Assembly: GCA_964400865.1 (NCBI GenBank)
Contig: CAYNWG010000058.1
Location: 1-5,666 of the forward strand
Direction: 5' to 3'
DNA length: 5,666 nucleotides
Source: DAOQVB01 sp964400865
GTDB lineage: Bacteria; Patescibacteriota; Microgenomatia; UBA1400; PJMF01
The notes beneath the pieces were generated by a model. The model was not told the DNA's origin, made no database searches, and was given only the letters and a program-made list of their open reading frames with translations. This document shows positions 1 to 5,141 of this stretch, piece after piece. Numbering within the stretch: the stretch's first letter is position 1; every line of letters starts with the position of its first letter. The position numbers and the translations under genes are program-made.

Positions 1-548
1 AAATTAATTTCAGCCTCAAAGAAAGTAGTCGTGTTTTTATTAAAGGTAGGAATGGCGCCGGAAAAAGTACTTTGGTAAAAACATTGATTGCGTTATCAGA
101 AAAGCTGCCACCAACCGCCAATCTTTTTGGCGGTGAAATTAAATTTGGCAATGATCTGAGAATTGGCGAGTACCAACAAGAAATTGATGACAAGTATCTT
201 TCATTGCCACTGGCCGAAGCCATTCGTGTCATTCATGAGGAGAAACGAGTAGCCATTGATGAAAGAAAAGTCTATAGCCTGCTTGCTCAATATTTATTTG
301 ACACCAAGCTAGATGCGCACCAAAAAATTGCCAATCTGTCGGGTGGTCAAAAAGCACGATTTCAATTAATTAAAATGTTTATTGGTGAGCCAAATTTGTT
401 AATTCTTGATGAGCCAACGAATCATTTGGATTTACCCTCAATTGAAGAACTTGAAACAATGCTTGAGACTTTTCCTGGTGCAATTCTCTATATTTCTCAT
501 GATACCTATTTCATCAATCGCCTTGGTGGAGACACAATTGAACTCTAG
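1..548 (+). CDS. ABC-F family ATP-binding protein, C-terminal ATPase domain (5' partial)
   Basis: This is the last 181 codons of an ATP-binding cassette protein; the frame is open from base 3 and the start lies outside the window. A complete nucleotide-binding domain is visible: Walker A GRNGAGKST (bases 45-71), signature motif LSGGQKAR (about residues 112-119), Walker B LLILDEPTNHLD with the EPTNHLD form typical of ABC-F proteins, and the switch histidine in ISHD. There are no membrane helices. A shorter reading that begins at TTG 72 would cut off the Walker A lysine, so that TTG is an internal Leu codon. Known of the family: ABC-F proteins are soluble tandem ATPases that bind the ribosomal E site, acting in translation or in ribosome protection from antibiotics. 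The protein stops about 16 residues after the switch histidine, so it lacks a long C-terminal extension. Which ABC-F subgroup it belongs to cannot be told from this half. Its stop codon is TAG. It converges on the next gene with 25 bases between. Confidence 0.93.
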   Translation, partial: INFSLKESSRVFIKGRNGAGKSTLVKTLIALSEKLPPTANLFGGEIKFGNDLRIGEYQQEIDDKYLSLPLAEAIRVIHEEKRVAIDERKVYSLLAQYLFDTKLDAHQKIANLSGGQKARFQLIKMFIGEPNLLILDEPTNHLDLPSIEELETMLETFPGAILYISHDTYFINRLGGDTIEL

Positions 549-573
549 TTCTGTCATGAAATGAGATAATTAT

Positions 574-1173
574 TTACTGCCAATTATTCTGGTCCCAATA
601 CAGCCAGTTCAGCGCATTTCCTTCCTTACACCATGTAATCGCTTTTTTTAATTCATACTGGCTGAGGGTTGTATGCAAAGGTTCTCTCTCCGGTAGTATT
701 CCTGTGTAGTAGCTCTCTAGCGTGGGTAGGGCCCGATCATCCGCCAATTGTCCCAAGGCATAGATGGCATTGTTTCTTGATCGAAGACTCTGATTATCGT
801 CATCAAGCAAGCTGATTAAAGCGTTGGTGCAGTCGCCACCATATGTTCTTATTGCGTCTTGGCAATGTGATTTTACATCAAAACGAATCCAAGTAATCAG
901 AATGACGAGCATCAATAGAAAAATATTTATTCCCAATATTCCTGCAAAAAAAGTAATTTTTACTAATGGGTTTTTTATTGCAGGCTTAGGAAATTTTTTT
1001 GCAAGGAGTAATAAAGAAATTGAAAAAAGTGTTATATATGTAAAAATAATTCCCATTGATTCCAGATAAGCAAATTCTCCCTTAGAGAAAACAGCAAGAC
1101 CACTCAATGTGGGGAATAATATCAATAAAGCAACAATGCCAAAAGTTAAAATGAATATTTTCAAAGCTTGCAC
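574..1173 (-). CDS. Three-helix membrane protein with C-terminal HEAT-like repeat
   Basis: A 199-residue protein with three predicted membrane helices (about residues 5-27, 39-58 and 70-96), followed by a soluble tail. The tail (about 103-158) looks like one or two HEAT-type helical hairpins: NALISLLDDD, then NNAIYALGQLADDRALPTLE, a pattern of paired helices with the ALGxLxDxRALPxL signature. After it comes a conserved-looking stretch with PEREPL and SQYELKKAI, then a Trp-rich end. I recall this tail from hypothetical proteins of CPR bacteria, but no function is known to me; HEAT repeats usually mediate protein contacts. The start is GTG at 1171-1173. An in-frame TGA lies immediately before it, so no longer start exists in the standard code. 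There is no Shine-Dalgarno sequence, and an extended -10 box just upstream suggests a leaderless message. It is divergent from the 1260 gene with 86 bases between. Confidence 0.85.
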   Translation of the reverse strand: MQALKIFILTFGIVALLILFPTLSGLAVFSKGEFAYLESMGIIFTYITLFSISLLLLAKKFPKPAIKNPLVKITFFAGILGINIFLLMLVILITWIRFDVKSHCQDAIRTYGGDCTNALISLLDDDNQSLRSRNNAIYALGQLADDRALPTLESYYTGILPEREPLHTTLSQYELKKAITWCKEGNALNWLYWDQNNWQ

Positions 1174-1174
1174 T

Positions 1175-1190
1175 CAAGAAAATTGTATCA
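1175..1190 (-). promoter_or_regulatory. Extended -10 promoter for the 574-1173 gene, nearly leaderless
   Basis: On the minus strand TGATACAAT (1190 to 1182) matches an extended -10 element (TGn plus TACAAT, five of six to TATAAT). Transcription starting 6-7 bases downstream would begin at about 1175-1176, two or three bases before the GTG start at 1173. This fits the absence of a ribosome binding site. No convincing -35 box is seen, which extended -10 promoters can do without. This is a sequence match only. Confidence 0.45.
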
Positions 1191-1259
1191 TGTCTGATCG
1201 TAAAACATTGACTCCACTGCATTAGACAAGGTTAGAGCATTCCTGATAAGCTAAAGCTT

Positions 1260-2402
1260 ATGAATAATCAAATTTCGCCAATCGAAACTGTGGACGTAAA
1301 CGCACAACTCCTCCAGCCACCTAAAAATCAGTCAAAAATTACACTTGTTCTTACTACTTTGCTTATCGTTGCGGTAGGAGTTGCAATTGCACTTGGCTAT
1401 CAACTCTTCACTCAAGACCAAAAAATTGGTTTACAACCCTCAACACCAACAATGCCTCCTACTTCTACTACTCTGTCCCCCACAGCCACCACGCCCGAAT
1501 CGCGAACATACACAGACCCAAAGAATAGATTTAGTTTTTCTTATCCACAAAGCTGGCAAGTGAATGACAAACCTAATTCCAACCAAGATCCTCAGTTAAC
1601 GTTTTCCAACATCTCTGAGGGTCACACAATCAATATTAATGTCTGGCGAGTAACCGGATTTGGTTATTGTTATGTATATGGTGAAAAACAGACAATTGTA
1701 GTTGGTACAAAAAACGCAGAAACAGCAGATGGCGTTGGACCTTCAGAGATGTGTGATAAACCCGAAGAGTATATCAATCGCGGGAGTACGTATGTTCTTA
1801 TACCGCTTGAAGAGACAACTGATGGTCTACCGCCCAATCAACTACACATTAGCTATGACTACCCACTGAGCGACAAAAGTGTCGCCAAGACCTATTTAAA
1901 TCAAATCCTTTCTTCAGTTAAACTAACGAAGTCCGTTCTTGAAGTTGGGAAAAATGTTCAGCAGTACGACGATAAGGGAAATACTATCCCTGGAGTAGAA
2001 TCTGTGGATATCATCATTGACTTAGATTTAAGCGCATCAGTCATTCAGACTGAAAGAAAAATTAAAGGCATGGGTGTATATGAGCAGATAGTAAAAACAG
2101 CAAATAGCGAGTATTCATTTTCCAGTGCACCTGGAGGTTTGTGCCCTTGGGAGGATGATGGAAGTGGATGTACATATACCGACGAAAAAATAAGTAAGTT
2201 TGGAGAAGATGCAAAAGTTAGAGTTTGGAGAGACAATCAAAGAGGCGTCTTTGCGTTGAACTTTCAATCACTAGAAATTGGAAATTATTATGTTGACCAT
2301 TTCGAAATATTTAAACACTCGCCAAACGAATCATTTACTAATAGCGAGATTGGCACTTGGAAAAATTGGGTACTGAATATAAAAACAATTCCACATATTT
2401 GA
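1260..2402 (+). CDS. Membrane-anchored extracytoplasmic protein with PsbP-like domain
   Basis: A 380-residue protein: a short cytoplasmic N-terminus, one membrane helix (about residues 27-47, ITLVLTTLLIVAVGVAIALGY), a Pro/Thr/Ser-rich linker (about 58-80), then two extracytoplasmic parts. The first (about 83-223) begins YTDPKNRFSFSYPQSWQV and closes with a helix ending in LNQILSSVKL. This is the layout of small PsbP/DUF1795-like lipid- or protein-binding folds that many bacteria attach to a membrane anchor. The second (about 228-380) is not recognised; it has two Cys (about 295 and 304) close enough to form a disulfide. No LPxTG or lipobox is present. Topology is inferred to be N-in, C-out. 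The start ATG at 1260 gives a sensible N-terminus before the helix, but I see no Shine-Dalgarno sequence. Base use is AT-leaning like its left neighbours. Substrate or partner is unknown; surface sensing or binding is a guess. Confidence 0.85.
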   Translation: MNNQISPIETVDVNAQLLQPPKNQSKITLVLTTLLIVAVGVAIALGYQLFTQDQKIGLQPSTPTMPPTSTTLSPTATTPESRTYTDPKNRFSFSYPQSWQVNDKPNSNQDPQLTFSNISEGHTININVWRVTGFGYCYVYGEKQTIVVGTKNAETADGVGPSEMCDKPEEYINRGSTYVLIPLEETTDGLPPNQLHISYDYPLSDKSVAKTYLNQILSSVKLTKSVLEVGKNVQQYDDKGNTIPGVESVDIIIDLDLSASVIQTERKIKGMGVYEQIVKTANSEYSFSSAPGGLCPWEDDGSGCTYTDEKISKFGEDAKVRVWRDNQRGVFALNFQSLEIGNYYVDHFEIFKHSPNESFTNSEIGTWKNWVLNIKTIPHI

Positions 2403-2426
2403 TATTTCAATCTTTTAGTGTCAAAT

Positions 2427-2474
2427 CCCTTTCGTCCTTTTGGACTCATCAGTACGGACACACATCCGTAGAGG
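2427..2474 (-). ncRNA. Hammerhead self-cleaving ribozyme, type III arrangement
   Basis: Read on the minus strand from 2474 to 2427. CCUC (2474-2471) is the 3' half of stem III plus the cleavage triplet CUC. Stem I is UACGGA (2470-2465), loop UGUGUG, UCCGUA (2458-2453), six perfect pairs. Then comes the invariant CUGAUGA (2452-2446). Stem II is GUCC (2445-2442), loop AAAA, GGAC (2437-2434), four perfect pairs. Then the invariant GAAA (2433-2430), followed by GG (2429-2428), which pairs back to CC. Every invariant core position of the hammerhead family is present, and cleavage is predicted between C2471 and U2470. The weak point is stem III: only three pairs (A2430-U2472, G2429-C2473, G2428-C2474) before a G-G mismatch, as in short-stem-III hammerheads known to work best as dimers or with loop contacts. 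It lies 67 bases after the small membrane ORF and 24 bases from the end of the convergent 1260-2402 gene, on the same strand as the SPFH gene. Confidence 0.82.
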
Positions 2475-2541
2475 CGGGCACCGAGCAACTCTTCAACGAG
2501 TAACCCAGTGCCATGCACTATTTGGTTCTGCAGGTTTATCA

Positions 2542-2682
2542 CTAGAAAAGTTGGACGCACATGGCGAAAACTCCCACCATAAAAAGCATGAACATGAGTA
2601 TCACCAGATACTCATGAACCTCCATCGCCTCAGTGGTGATAATGTCGCCAACTTTGGCCTCCTCGTAGTATTCTTCGGACAC
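2542..2682 (-). CDS. Small acidic single-helix membrane protein (46 aa, hypothetical)
   Basis: The frame is GTG (2682-2680) to TAG (2544-2542). The first 24 residues are acidic (MSEEYYEEAKVGD and onward); residues 25-46 form one hydrophobic helix rich in Met, Leu, Val and Phe (LVILMFMLFMVGVFAM). Support for coding is compositional: first codon positions are mostly purine (runs such as GAA GAA TAC TAC GAG GAG GCC), better than the antisense frame, and the protein has a clean soluble-then-helix layout. Weaknesses are that no clear Shine-Dalgarno sequence precedes the GTG, the frame stays open about eight more codons upstream, and an ATG at codon 20 could give a 27-residue helix-only peptide. 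It follows the SPFH gene on the same strand but beyond that gene's terminator, so it would need read-through or its own promoter, which I do not see. I do not recognise a family. A partner role for the SPFH protein is only a guess from position. Confidence 0.5.
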   Translation of the reverse strand: MSEEYYEEAKVGDIITTEAMEVHEYLVILMFMLFMVGVFAMCVQLF

Positions 2683-2723
2683 TTGATCTGGAAGACGATC
2701 TACTGGTTATTCTTAGGTATACG

Positions 2724-2751
2724 AAAAGCGCCCCCATTTCCAGGGGGCGCT
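2724..2751 (-). terminator. Intrinsic terminator of the SPFH gene
   Basis: On the minus strand a perfect 9-pair GC-rich stem, AGCGCCCCC with GGGGGCGCT around a 7-base loop (TGGAAAT), is followed directly by TTTTC. It starts 20 bases after the TAA of the SPFH gene. The plus strand has no T run after the stem, so it acts in one direction. Confidence 0.85.
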
Positions 2752-2771
2752 CGTCACATTTGTCGATCAGA

Positions 2772-3761
2772 TTACTTTGCGGTGTCAATCACCGCAGCCG
2801 GTCCGCCCGCAGGTGGGAAGATGAGGTCTGGCTCCTGCTGTCCGACCAGACGTAAGTACTCCATCTGCGTGAGTATGGGCAGGTAGTCCAGGATCTGTTG
2901 CCGTTCTTCGATAGGTACCGTAGCCAAGTACTGCCTCAGAGACTCCATTGATTGGATGGTGCCCTGGGTGGTCGAAACCACCATGCTTGCTCTGATTCCA
3001 ACCATCTCAGCTTCTATCAGCAGCGCTCGACGTTCGTTTTCACGTTTTTGCTGTAAGAAGACAGAGGTGTTGCTATCGTCAAAGCGAGCGGCATCCGCTG
3101 GGTTCACAAAATCGTAACTCATTATTGTTTGGCCTGGAACGAGTTCGATTCCGTAACCCTTTCGGGAGTCGGTAAAAAATCGTTGGGCATTCTCATCGAA
3201 CGCCGCGGTCCAGACGTCTTTTTGCGTAGCAACGGTCAGGAGCTCGGTCTTCGCAGTTGTCCGACGGTTTTCGTCGAGCATCTGCGGTATGAGATAGTTG
3301 GCCTCGAATTTATCCCAGTCGCCATTCACGGCAGTGAAGGCCCCAGCCAGATCCATCTGACTGAGATCAAGAAACATTGTGCTGTCTACCAGCACCGCAA
3401 TCTTGTCCGACGTTGTCGCAGATTGGGTGCCAGTCGTGGCATCTGCGATCAGCCGATATTGACGATTGGCAGGCCAATTCATCACCTTTATACCGATGAG
3501 GGGCTTTTGTTGGACCCCCTCTTCACGGACACCGATCACCTTCTGGTTGACGGTGTCAATCAGGAGCGACCTGTGGTTTACCGGCACTCTGAAGTGGGTG
3601 CCGGCGAAAATGGCCAGATATACCGAAACTAGGCCAACGACGCCCAACACGACTGCTGCTACGGCCCTTCTCTCGACAAAGAAGTAGACCGTGGCCAGCA
3701 GGGCCAAGAGGCCCAACGCTCCAAAGGCGATGAGCCAGAACGATCCAACAAAATAAACCAT
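2772..3761 (-). CDS. SPFH/band-7 (prohibitin-like) membrane protein
   Basis: A 329-residue protein with two N-terminal membrane helices (about residues 5-27 and 33-53), then an SPFH domain (about 56-225): HFRVPVNHRSLLIDT at its start, the typical EEGVQQKPLIGI and ATTSDKIAVLVDSTMFLDLS strands, and GIELVPGQTIMSYDFV at its end. A charged helical stretch (about 233-275, QQKRENERRALLIEAE) follows, and a tail ending in QQEPDLIFPPAGG resembles other prohibitin-like proteins. Known of the family: membrane-anchored SPFH proteins form large rings or cages and organise membrane proteases or microdomains. The start is ATG 3761-3759, chosen because GGAGG (3773-3769) sits seven bases upstream. The frame stays open to an ATG at 3887, but that one has no ribosome binding site and the extra 42 codons overlap strong hairpins. 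Its GC content (32 of 60 in 3241-3300) is well above its neighbours (25 of 60 in 1681-1740; 16 of 60 in 4021-4080), which suggests transfer. These proteins also occur in phages. Confidence 0.85.
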   Translation of the reverse strand: MVYFVGSFWLIAFGALGLLALLATVYFFVERRAVAAVVLGVVGLVSVYLAIFAGTHFRVPVNHRSLLIDTVNQKVIGVREEGVQQKPLIGIKVMNWPANRQYRLIADATTGTQSATTSDKIAVLVDSTMFLDLSQMDLAGAFTAVNGDWDKFEANYLIPQMLDENRRTTAKTELLTVATQKDVWTAAFDENAQRFFTDSRKGYGIELVPGQTIMSYDFVNPADAARFDDSNTSVFLQQKRENERRALLIEAEMVGIRASMVVSTTQGTIQSMESLRQYLATVPIEERQQILDYLPILTQMEYLRLVGQQEPDLIFPPAGGPAAVIDTAK

Positions 3762-3768
3762 GGTGTAT

Positions 3769-3802
3769 CCTCCAGAATCAGATGTCTCCTGTATGGCAGG
3801 AG
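3769..3802 (-). promoter_or_regulatory. Ribosome binding site with adjacent hairpin that can mask it
   Basis: Read on the minus strand, CTCCTG (3802-3797), loop CCATA and CAGGAG (3791-3786) form a perfect 6-pair hairpin just upstream of the Shine-Dalgarno GGAGG (3773-3769). The same left arm, as CCTCC (3803-3799), is also complementary to GGAGG itself. Two exclusive folds are therefore possible, one leaving the site free and one covering it. GGAGG with seven-base spacing fixes the start at 3761. Regulation by this switch is inference. Confidence 0.5.
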
Positions 3803-3817
3803 GAACCAGCTGACTTA

Positions 3818-3880
3818 GTGTTGCCAGCTTCTCACGAATATTGAAAAGTATCAGTAATATTCGCAAAAAACTAGCAACAC
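3818..3880 (-). repeat. Long two-part hairpin in the SPFH leader
   Basis: The outer arms on the minus strand are GTGTTGCTAG (3880-3871) and CTGGCAACAC (3827-3818), ten pairs with one G-U. The inner arms are GCGAATATT (3864-3856) and AATATTCGT (3842-3834), nine pairs with one G-U. The two are separated by six-base strands (T6 against GAGAAG) and capped by a 13-base loop. No T run follows on either strand, so it is not a plain terminator. It begins about 57 bases before the SPFH start codon and could be a structured 5' leader or the end of an inserted element. Right beside it, ACCAAA-CA-TTTGGT (3879-3892) is a six-base dyad that could be an operator. Confidence 0.6.
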
Positions 3881-3892
3881 CAAACATTTGGT

Positions 3893-4224
3893 AAATTAAG
3901 TAATCTTGATCTTTAAATGTGCTTCAAAAATGAAAGATGACCAAAGTATCCACCGCAATGGTAGTATTTAGCCTAATATCAATTTTGATATAGTAATAGT
4001 ATCAGATATCAAGTAAAAAGTCAATGTTATGGGATATAATATTATACAATTATTTCTTGACCAACAGTTCGCATTCAATACAGGTTTTCTACAGAAAGAA
4101 AAAATGAGGAAGTAGTTTATCGGATACTAGGTCAAGAGAGCAATGTAAGATGCTGTGGTCTGAAAGACTTTGTAAAAAACGAAATCGCCATCTTTTCAGG
4201 GAGGGCGTGAACTCGAATGCGAAT
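3893..4224. other. AT-rich stretch without a recognised gene
   Basis: I find no reading frame here that looks coding on either strand. Contents worth noting: ATATCAA-TT-TTGATAT (3976-3991) with a third ATATCAA copy at 4006-4012, an operator-like cluster; the palindrome TATAATATTATA (4035-4046), which holds a -10-like box on both strands but has no matching -35 box; and TTGACC (4057-4062), a -35-like box without a good -10. A plus-strand transcript starting in this area would end at the hairpin 4225-4269, leaving room for an untranslated RNA of roughly 150-200 bases, but nothing in it matches an RNA family I know. Confidence 0.5.
3941..3971 (+). repeat. 31-base imperfect repeat, copy 1
   Basis: Aligned without gaps to 4231-4261. 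The two share CCAAA at the left end, CCACCGC-ATGGT in the centre and TAG at the right end, and differ at about a third of positions. The centre is itself a small dyad (ACC-GCAAT-GGT). This copy lacks the extended stem and T run of copy 2, so it may be a decayed relative. Confidence 0.35.
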
Positions 4225-4269
4225 TAGAAGCCAAATAACCCACCGCGATGGTGGCTTCTAGTAATTTTT
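4225..4269 (+). terminator. Hairpin with T run (copy 2 of the 31-base element lies inside)
   Basis: The outer stem is TAGAAGCC (4225-4232) with GGCTTCTA (4253-4260), eight pairs. A competing inner hairpin is CCACC-GCGAT-GGTGG (4240-4254). A T-rich run, GTAATTTTT, follows on the plus strand. This suits an intrinsic terminator reading left to right, yet no plus-strand gene lies upstream, which hints at an unseen small RNA. On the minus strand, where it lies 27 bases past the stop of the 4288-4779 gene, no T run follows. Confidence 0.45.
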
Positions 4270-4271
4270 CC

Positions 4272-4289
4272 AAAAAACAGAAGTTTTTT
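4272..4289 (-). terminator. AT-rich hairpin at the end of the 163-aa gene
   Basis: AAAAAAC-TTCT-GTTTTTT on the minus strand is a perfect 7-pair hairpin overlapping the TAA of the 4288-4779 gene, with the T run as part of the 3' arm. The only G-C pair closes the loop, so it is weak. It may act together with the hairpin just beyond it. Confidence 0.3.
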
Positions 4290-4779
4290 ACGCAGTGGGA
4301 TTGAGGATCATATTTCTGTCGGTCTCAGATCCCAGTGCATATTTTAATGCAGGATGAAGACTAGAAAAATCATACGGGTGGTCAAAAATGAAAATACACC
4401 TTCTGTATTTGCTAATTCTAGAAAGTTCTGCAGCCAAACCGGCATTCAGTATGTGATCAGCATTCACCCAGATATAATACTCTGGATGTTGTTGCTTATA
4501 AGTGCTCGGGAAACCATAGCTGCTCATCGCAACATCGGTTACTCCAGCAATATCTGCCGCTAAGGTGGGCGAATCCAAAGAAAGAACAGTTGGCTGGACT
4601 GCTCCTAAGTCAGAAAGTTGGTTACTAATACGCGTTACTAAATCTCCAACCTGAGGACTAGTGCTAACTGTCACAGAAAAAGAGCTGCCATCAGCAATCA
4701 TCTCAGCAATAACTTGAAGATCTCTTGGTCGATATTGAATAGGTTCACCACCAACATAACCGGGAGTAACTTCAATCAT
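4288..4779 (-). CDS. Hypothetical protein, 163 aa
   Basis: I do not recognise this protein. It is soluble by inspection: no signal peptide or membrane helix. The pattern suggests an alpha/beta fold: helix about 19-30 (RDLQVIAEMIAD), strand about 33-39 (SFSVTVS), helix about 43-58 (QVGDLVTRISNQLSDL), strand about 64-68 (TVLSL), a further strand YYIWVNA (about 101-107), helix about 112-123 and a strong strand RCIFIFDH (about 127-134), with one Cys. Motifs that could mark a site are PGYVGGEP near the N-terminus, SSYGFPSTY in the middle and DHPYDF near the end, but none maps to a catalytic family I can name. The start ATG 4779 has no Shine-Dalgarno sequence; a -10 box ten bases upstream points to a leaderless message. 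It is divergent from the broken ORF at 4827. It may be a full gene or the end piece of a larger family. Confidence 0.7.
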   Translation of the reverse strand: MIEVTPGYVGGEPIQYRPRDLQVIAEMIADGSSFSVTVSTSPQVGDLVTRISNQLSDLGAVQPTVLSLDSPTLAADIAGVTDVAMSSYGFPSTYKQQHPEYYIWVNADHILNAGLAAELSRISKYRRCIFIFDHPYDFSSLHPALKYALGSETDRNMILNPTA

Positions 4780-4788
4780 ATATAAATG

Positions 4789-4794
4789 ATTATA
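4789..4794 (-). promoter_or_regulatory. -10 box for the 163-aa gene, leaderless
   Basis: A perfect TATAAT on the minus strand (4794 to 4789) is nine bases from the ATG at 4779, so transcription would start about three bases before the start codon. The -35 region (TTTAAT at 17-base spacing) is poor. On the plus strand a second TATAAT (4808-4813) faces the other way toward the 4827 ORF, so the two promoters would lie back to back. Confidence 0.45.
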
Positions 4795-4826
4795 TATGTT
4801 TTACTTTTATAATTAAAAGGAGAAAT

Positions 4827-5039
4827 ATGGCAAAATACACTATAAGCAAAGAAGGCAGTTAGAATGGTGAGCCAAAAACAACCCTTGCTCATGGAGGTGG
4901 TAAATATCGTATGACAGCAACAACCGCTGTAGTTATTGAATCAATAACAGGTGGTCGCACCGGACCTAGTGGAGATTATGAATTATTCGTTATTAAAGCA
5001 AGCAGGATTGAGCTAGAACGTCATTTAATACTGTATTAA
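4827..5039 (+). pseudogene. Small ORF interrupted by an in-frame TAG (70 codons)
   Basis: AAGGAG (4817-4822) precedes ATG 4827. The frame reads MAKYTISKEGS, then TAG (4860-4862), then continues without further stops as NGEPKTTLAHGGGKYRMTAT and onward to TAA (5037-5039), ending ERHLILY. The part after the TAG looks coding: Gly-rich turns, alternating strands (TAVVIES, YELFVIKAS) and a short basic-acidic end. A single C-to-T change from CAG (Gln) would produce this TAG. Readings: a pseudogene by one nonsense mutation, an error in the sequence, or stop read-through. Nearby genes such as the ABC-F protein end naturally at TAG, so general TAG reassignment is unlikely. An internal ATG at 4911 has no well-spaced ribosome binding site. 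I do not recognise the family; without the stop it would be a 70-residue protein. Confidence 0.5.
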
Positions 5040-5104
5040 TTCTGCTTTGATAGAGGTACGAAAAATGTAATAAAAAATAGAAAAAATACGTAAGGTATGA
5101 TACT

Positions 5105-5124
5105 ATTAGTACCGGTAAACTAAT
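5105..5124. promoter_or_regulatory. Operator-like dyad before the 70-aa gene
   Basis: ATTAGT (5105-5110) and ACTAAT (5119-5124) are perfect six-base arms around a centre containing the palindrome ACCGGT (5111-5116). The dyad sits just after a -10-like TATGAT (5096-5101) and two bases before the Shine-Dalgarno sequence of the 5142 gene. It could bind a repressor or form a leader hairpin. No good -35 box is seen. Confidence 0.35.
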
Positions 5125-5141
5125 CTGGAGAGGAAACTATA

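Noticed and set aside
824..1069. Plus-strand 81-residue frame opposite the HEAT-tail membrane protein
   Set aside because: It is antisense to a clear membrane/HEAT protein, with no start signal.
1174..1191. ATG 1191 as start of the HEAT-tail protein, with TGA read as Gly as in some CPR lineages
   Set aside because: It would need recoding of the TGA just before the GTG. The 1260-2402 gene ends naturally at TGA, and nothing else in the window calls for TGA reassignment.
1208..1236. TTGACT ... GTTAGA as promoter for the 1260 gene
   Set aside because: The -35 word is good, but the -10 word at 17-base spacing matches only two of six positions.
2400..2474. Type I fold of the hammerhead, with stem III closing downstream of GAAA
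   Set aside because: No complement to the bases after GAAA followed by a cleavable triplet is found downstream. The upstream arrangement (type III) has a perfect stem I.
2288..2560. Minus-strand 90-residue frame running through the ribozyme
   Set aside because: It overlaps the end of the small ORF and the coding part of the 1260-2402 gene. Its open length is explained by the hammerhead sequence and the antisense of a real gene, and it has no ribosome binding site.
2440..2886. Plus-strand 148-residue frame
   Set aside because: It runs antisense through the small ORF, through the terminator stem and into the SPFH gene. First codon positions are not purine-rich, and the protein has no coherent layout.
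3129..3632. Plus-strand 167-residue frame inside the SPFH gene
   Set aside because: It is antisense to a well-supported SPFH domain, and long antisense frames are expected in higher-GC coding DNA.
3762..3887. 42-codon N-terminal extension of the SPFH protein from ATG 3887
   Set aside because: There is no ribosome binding site at 3887, a strong GGAGG stands before the internal ATG 3761, and the extension lies over extensive hairpins.
4936..4950. TTATTGA-A-TCAATAA dyad
   Set aside because: It lies within the coding-like part of the broken ORF, is short and AT-rich, and has no sign of a regulatory position.
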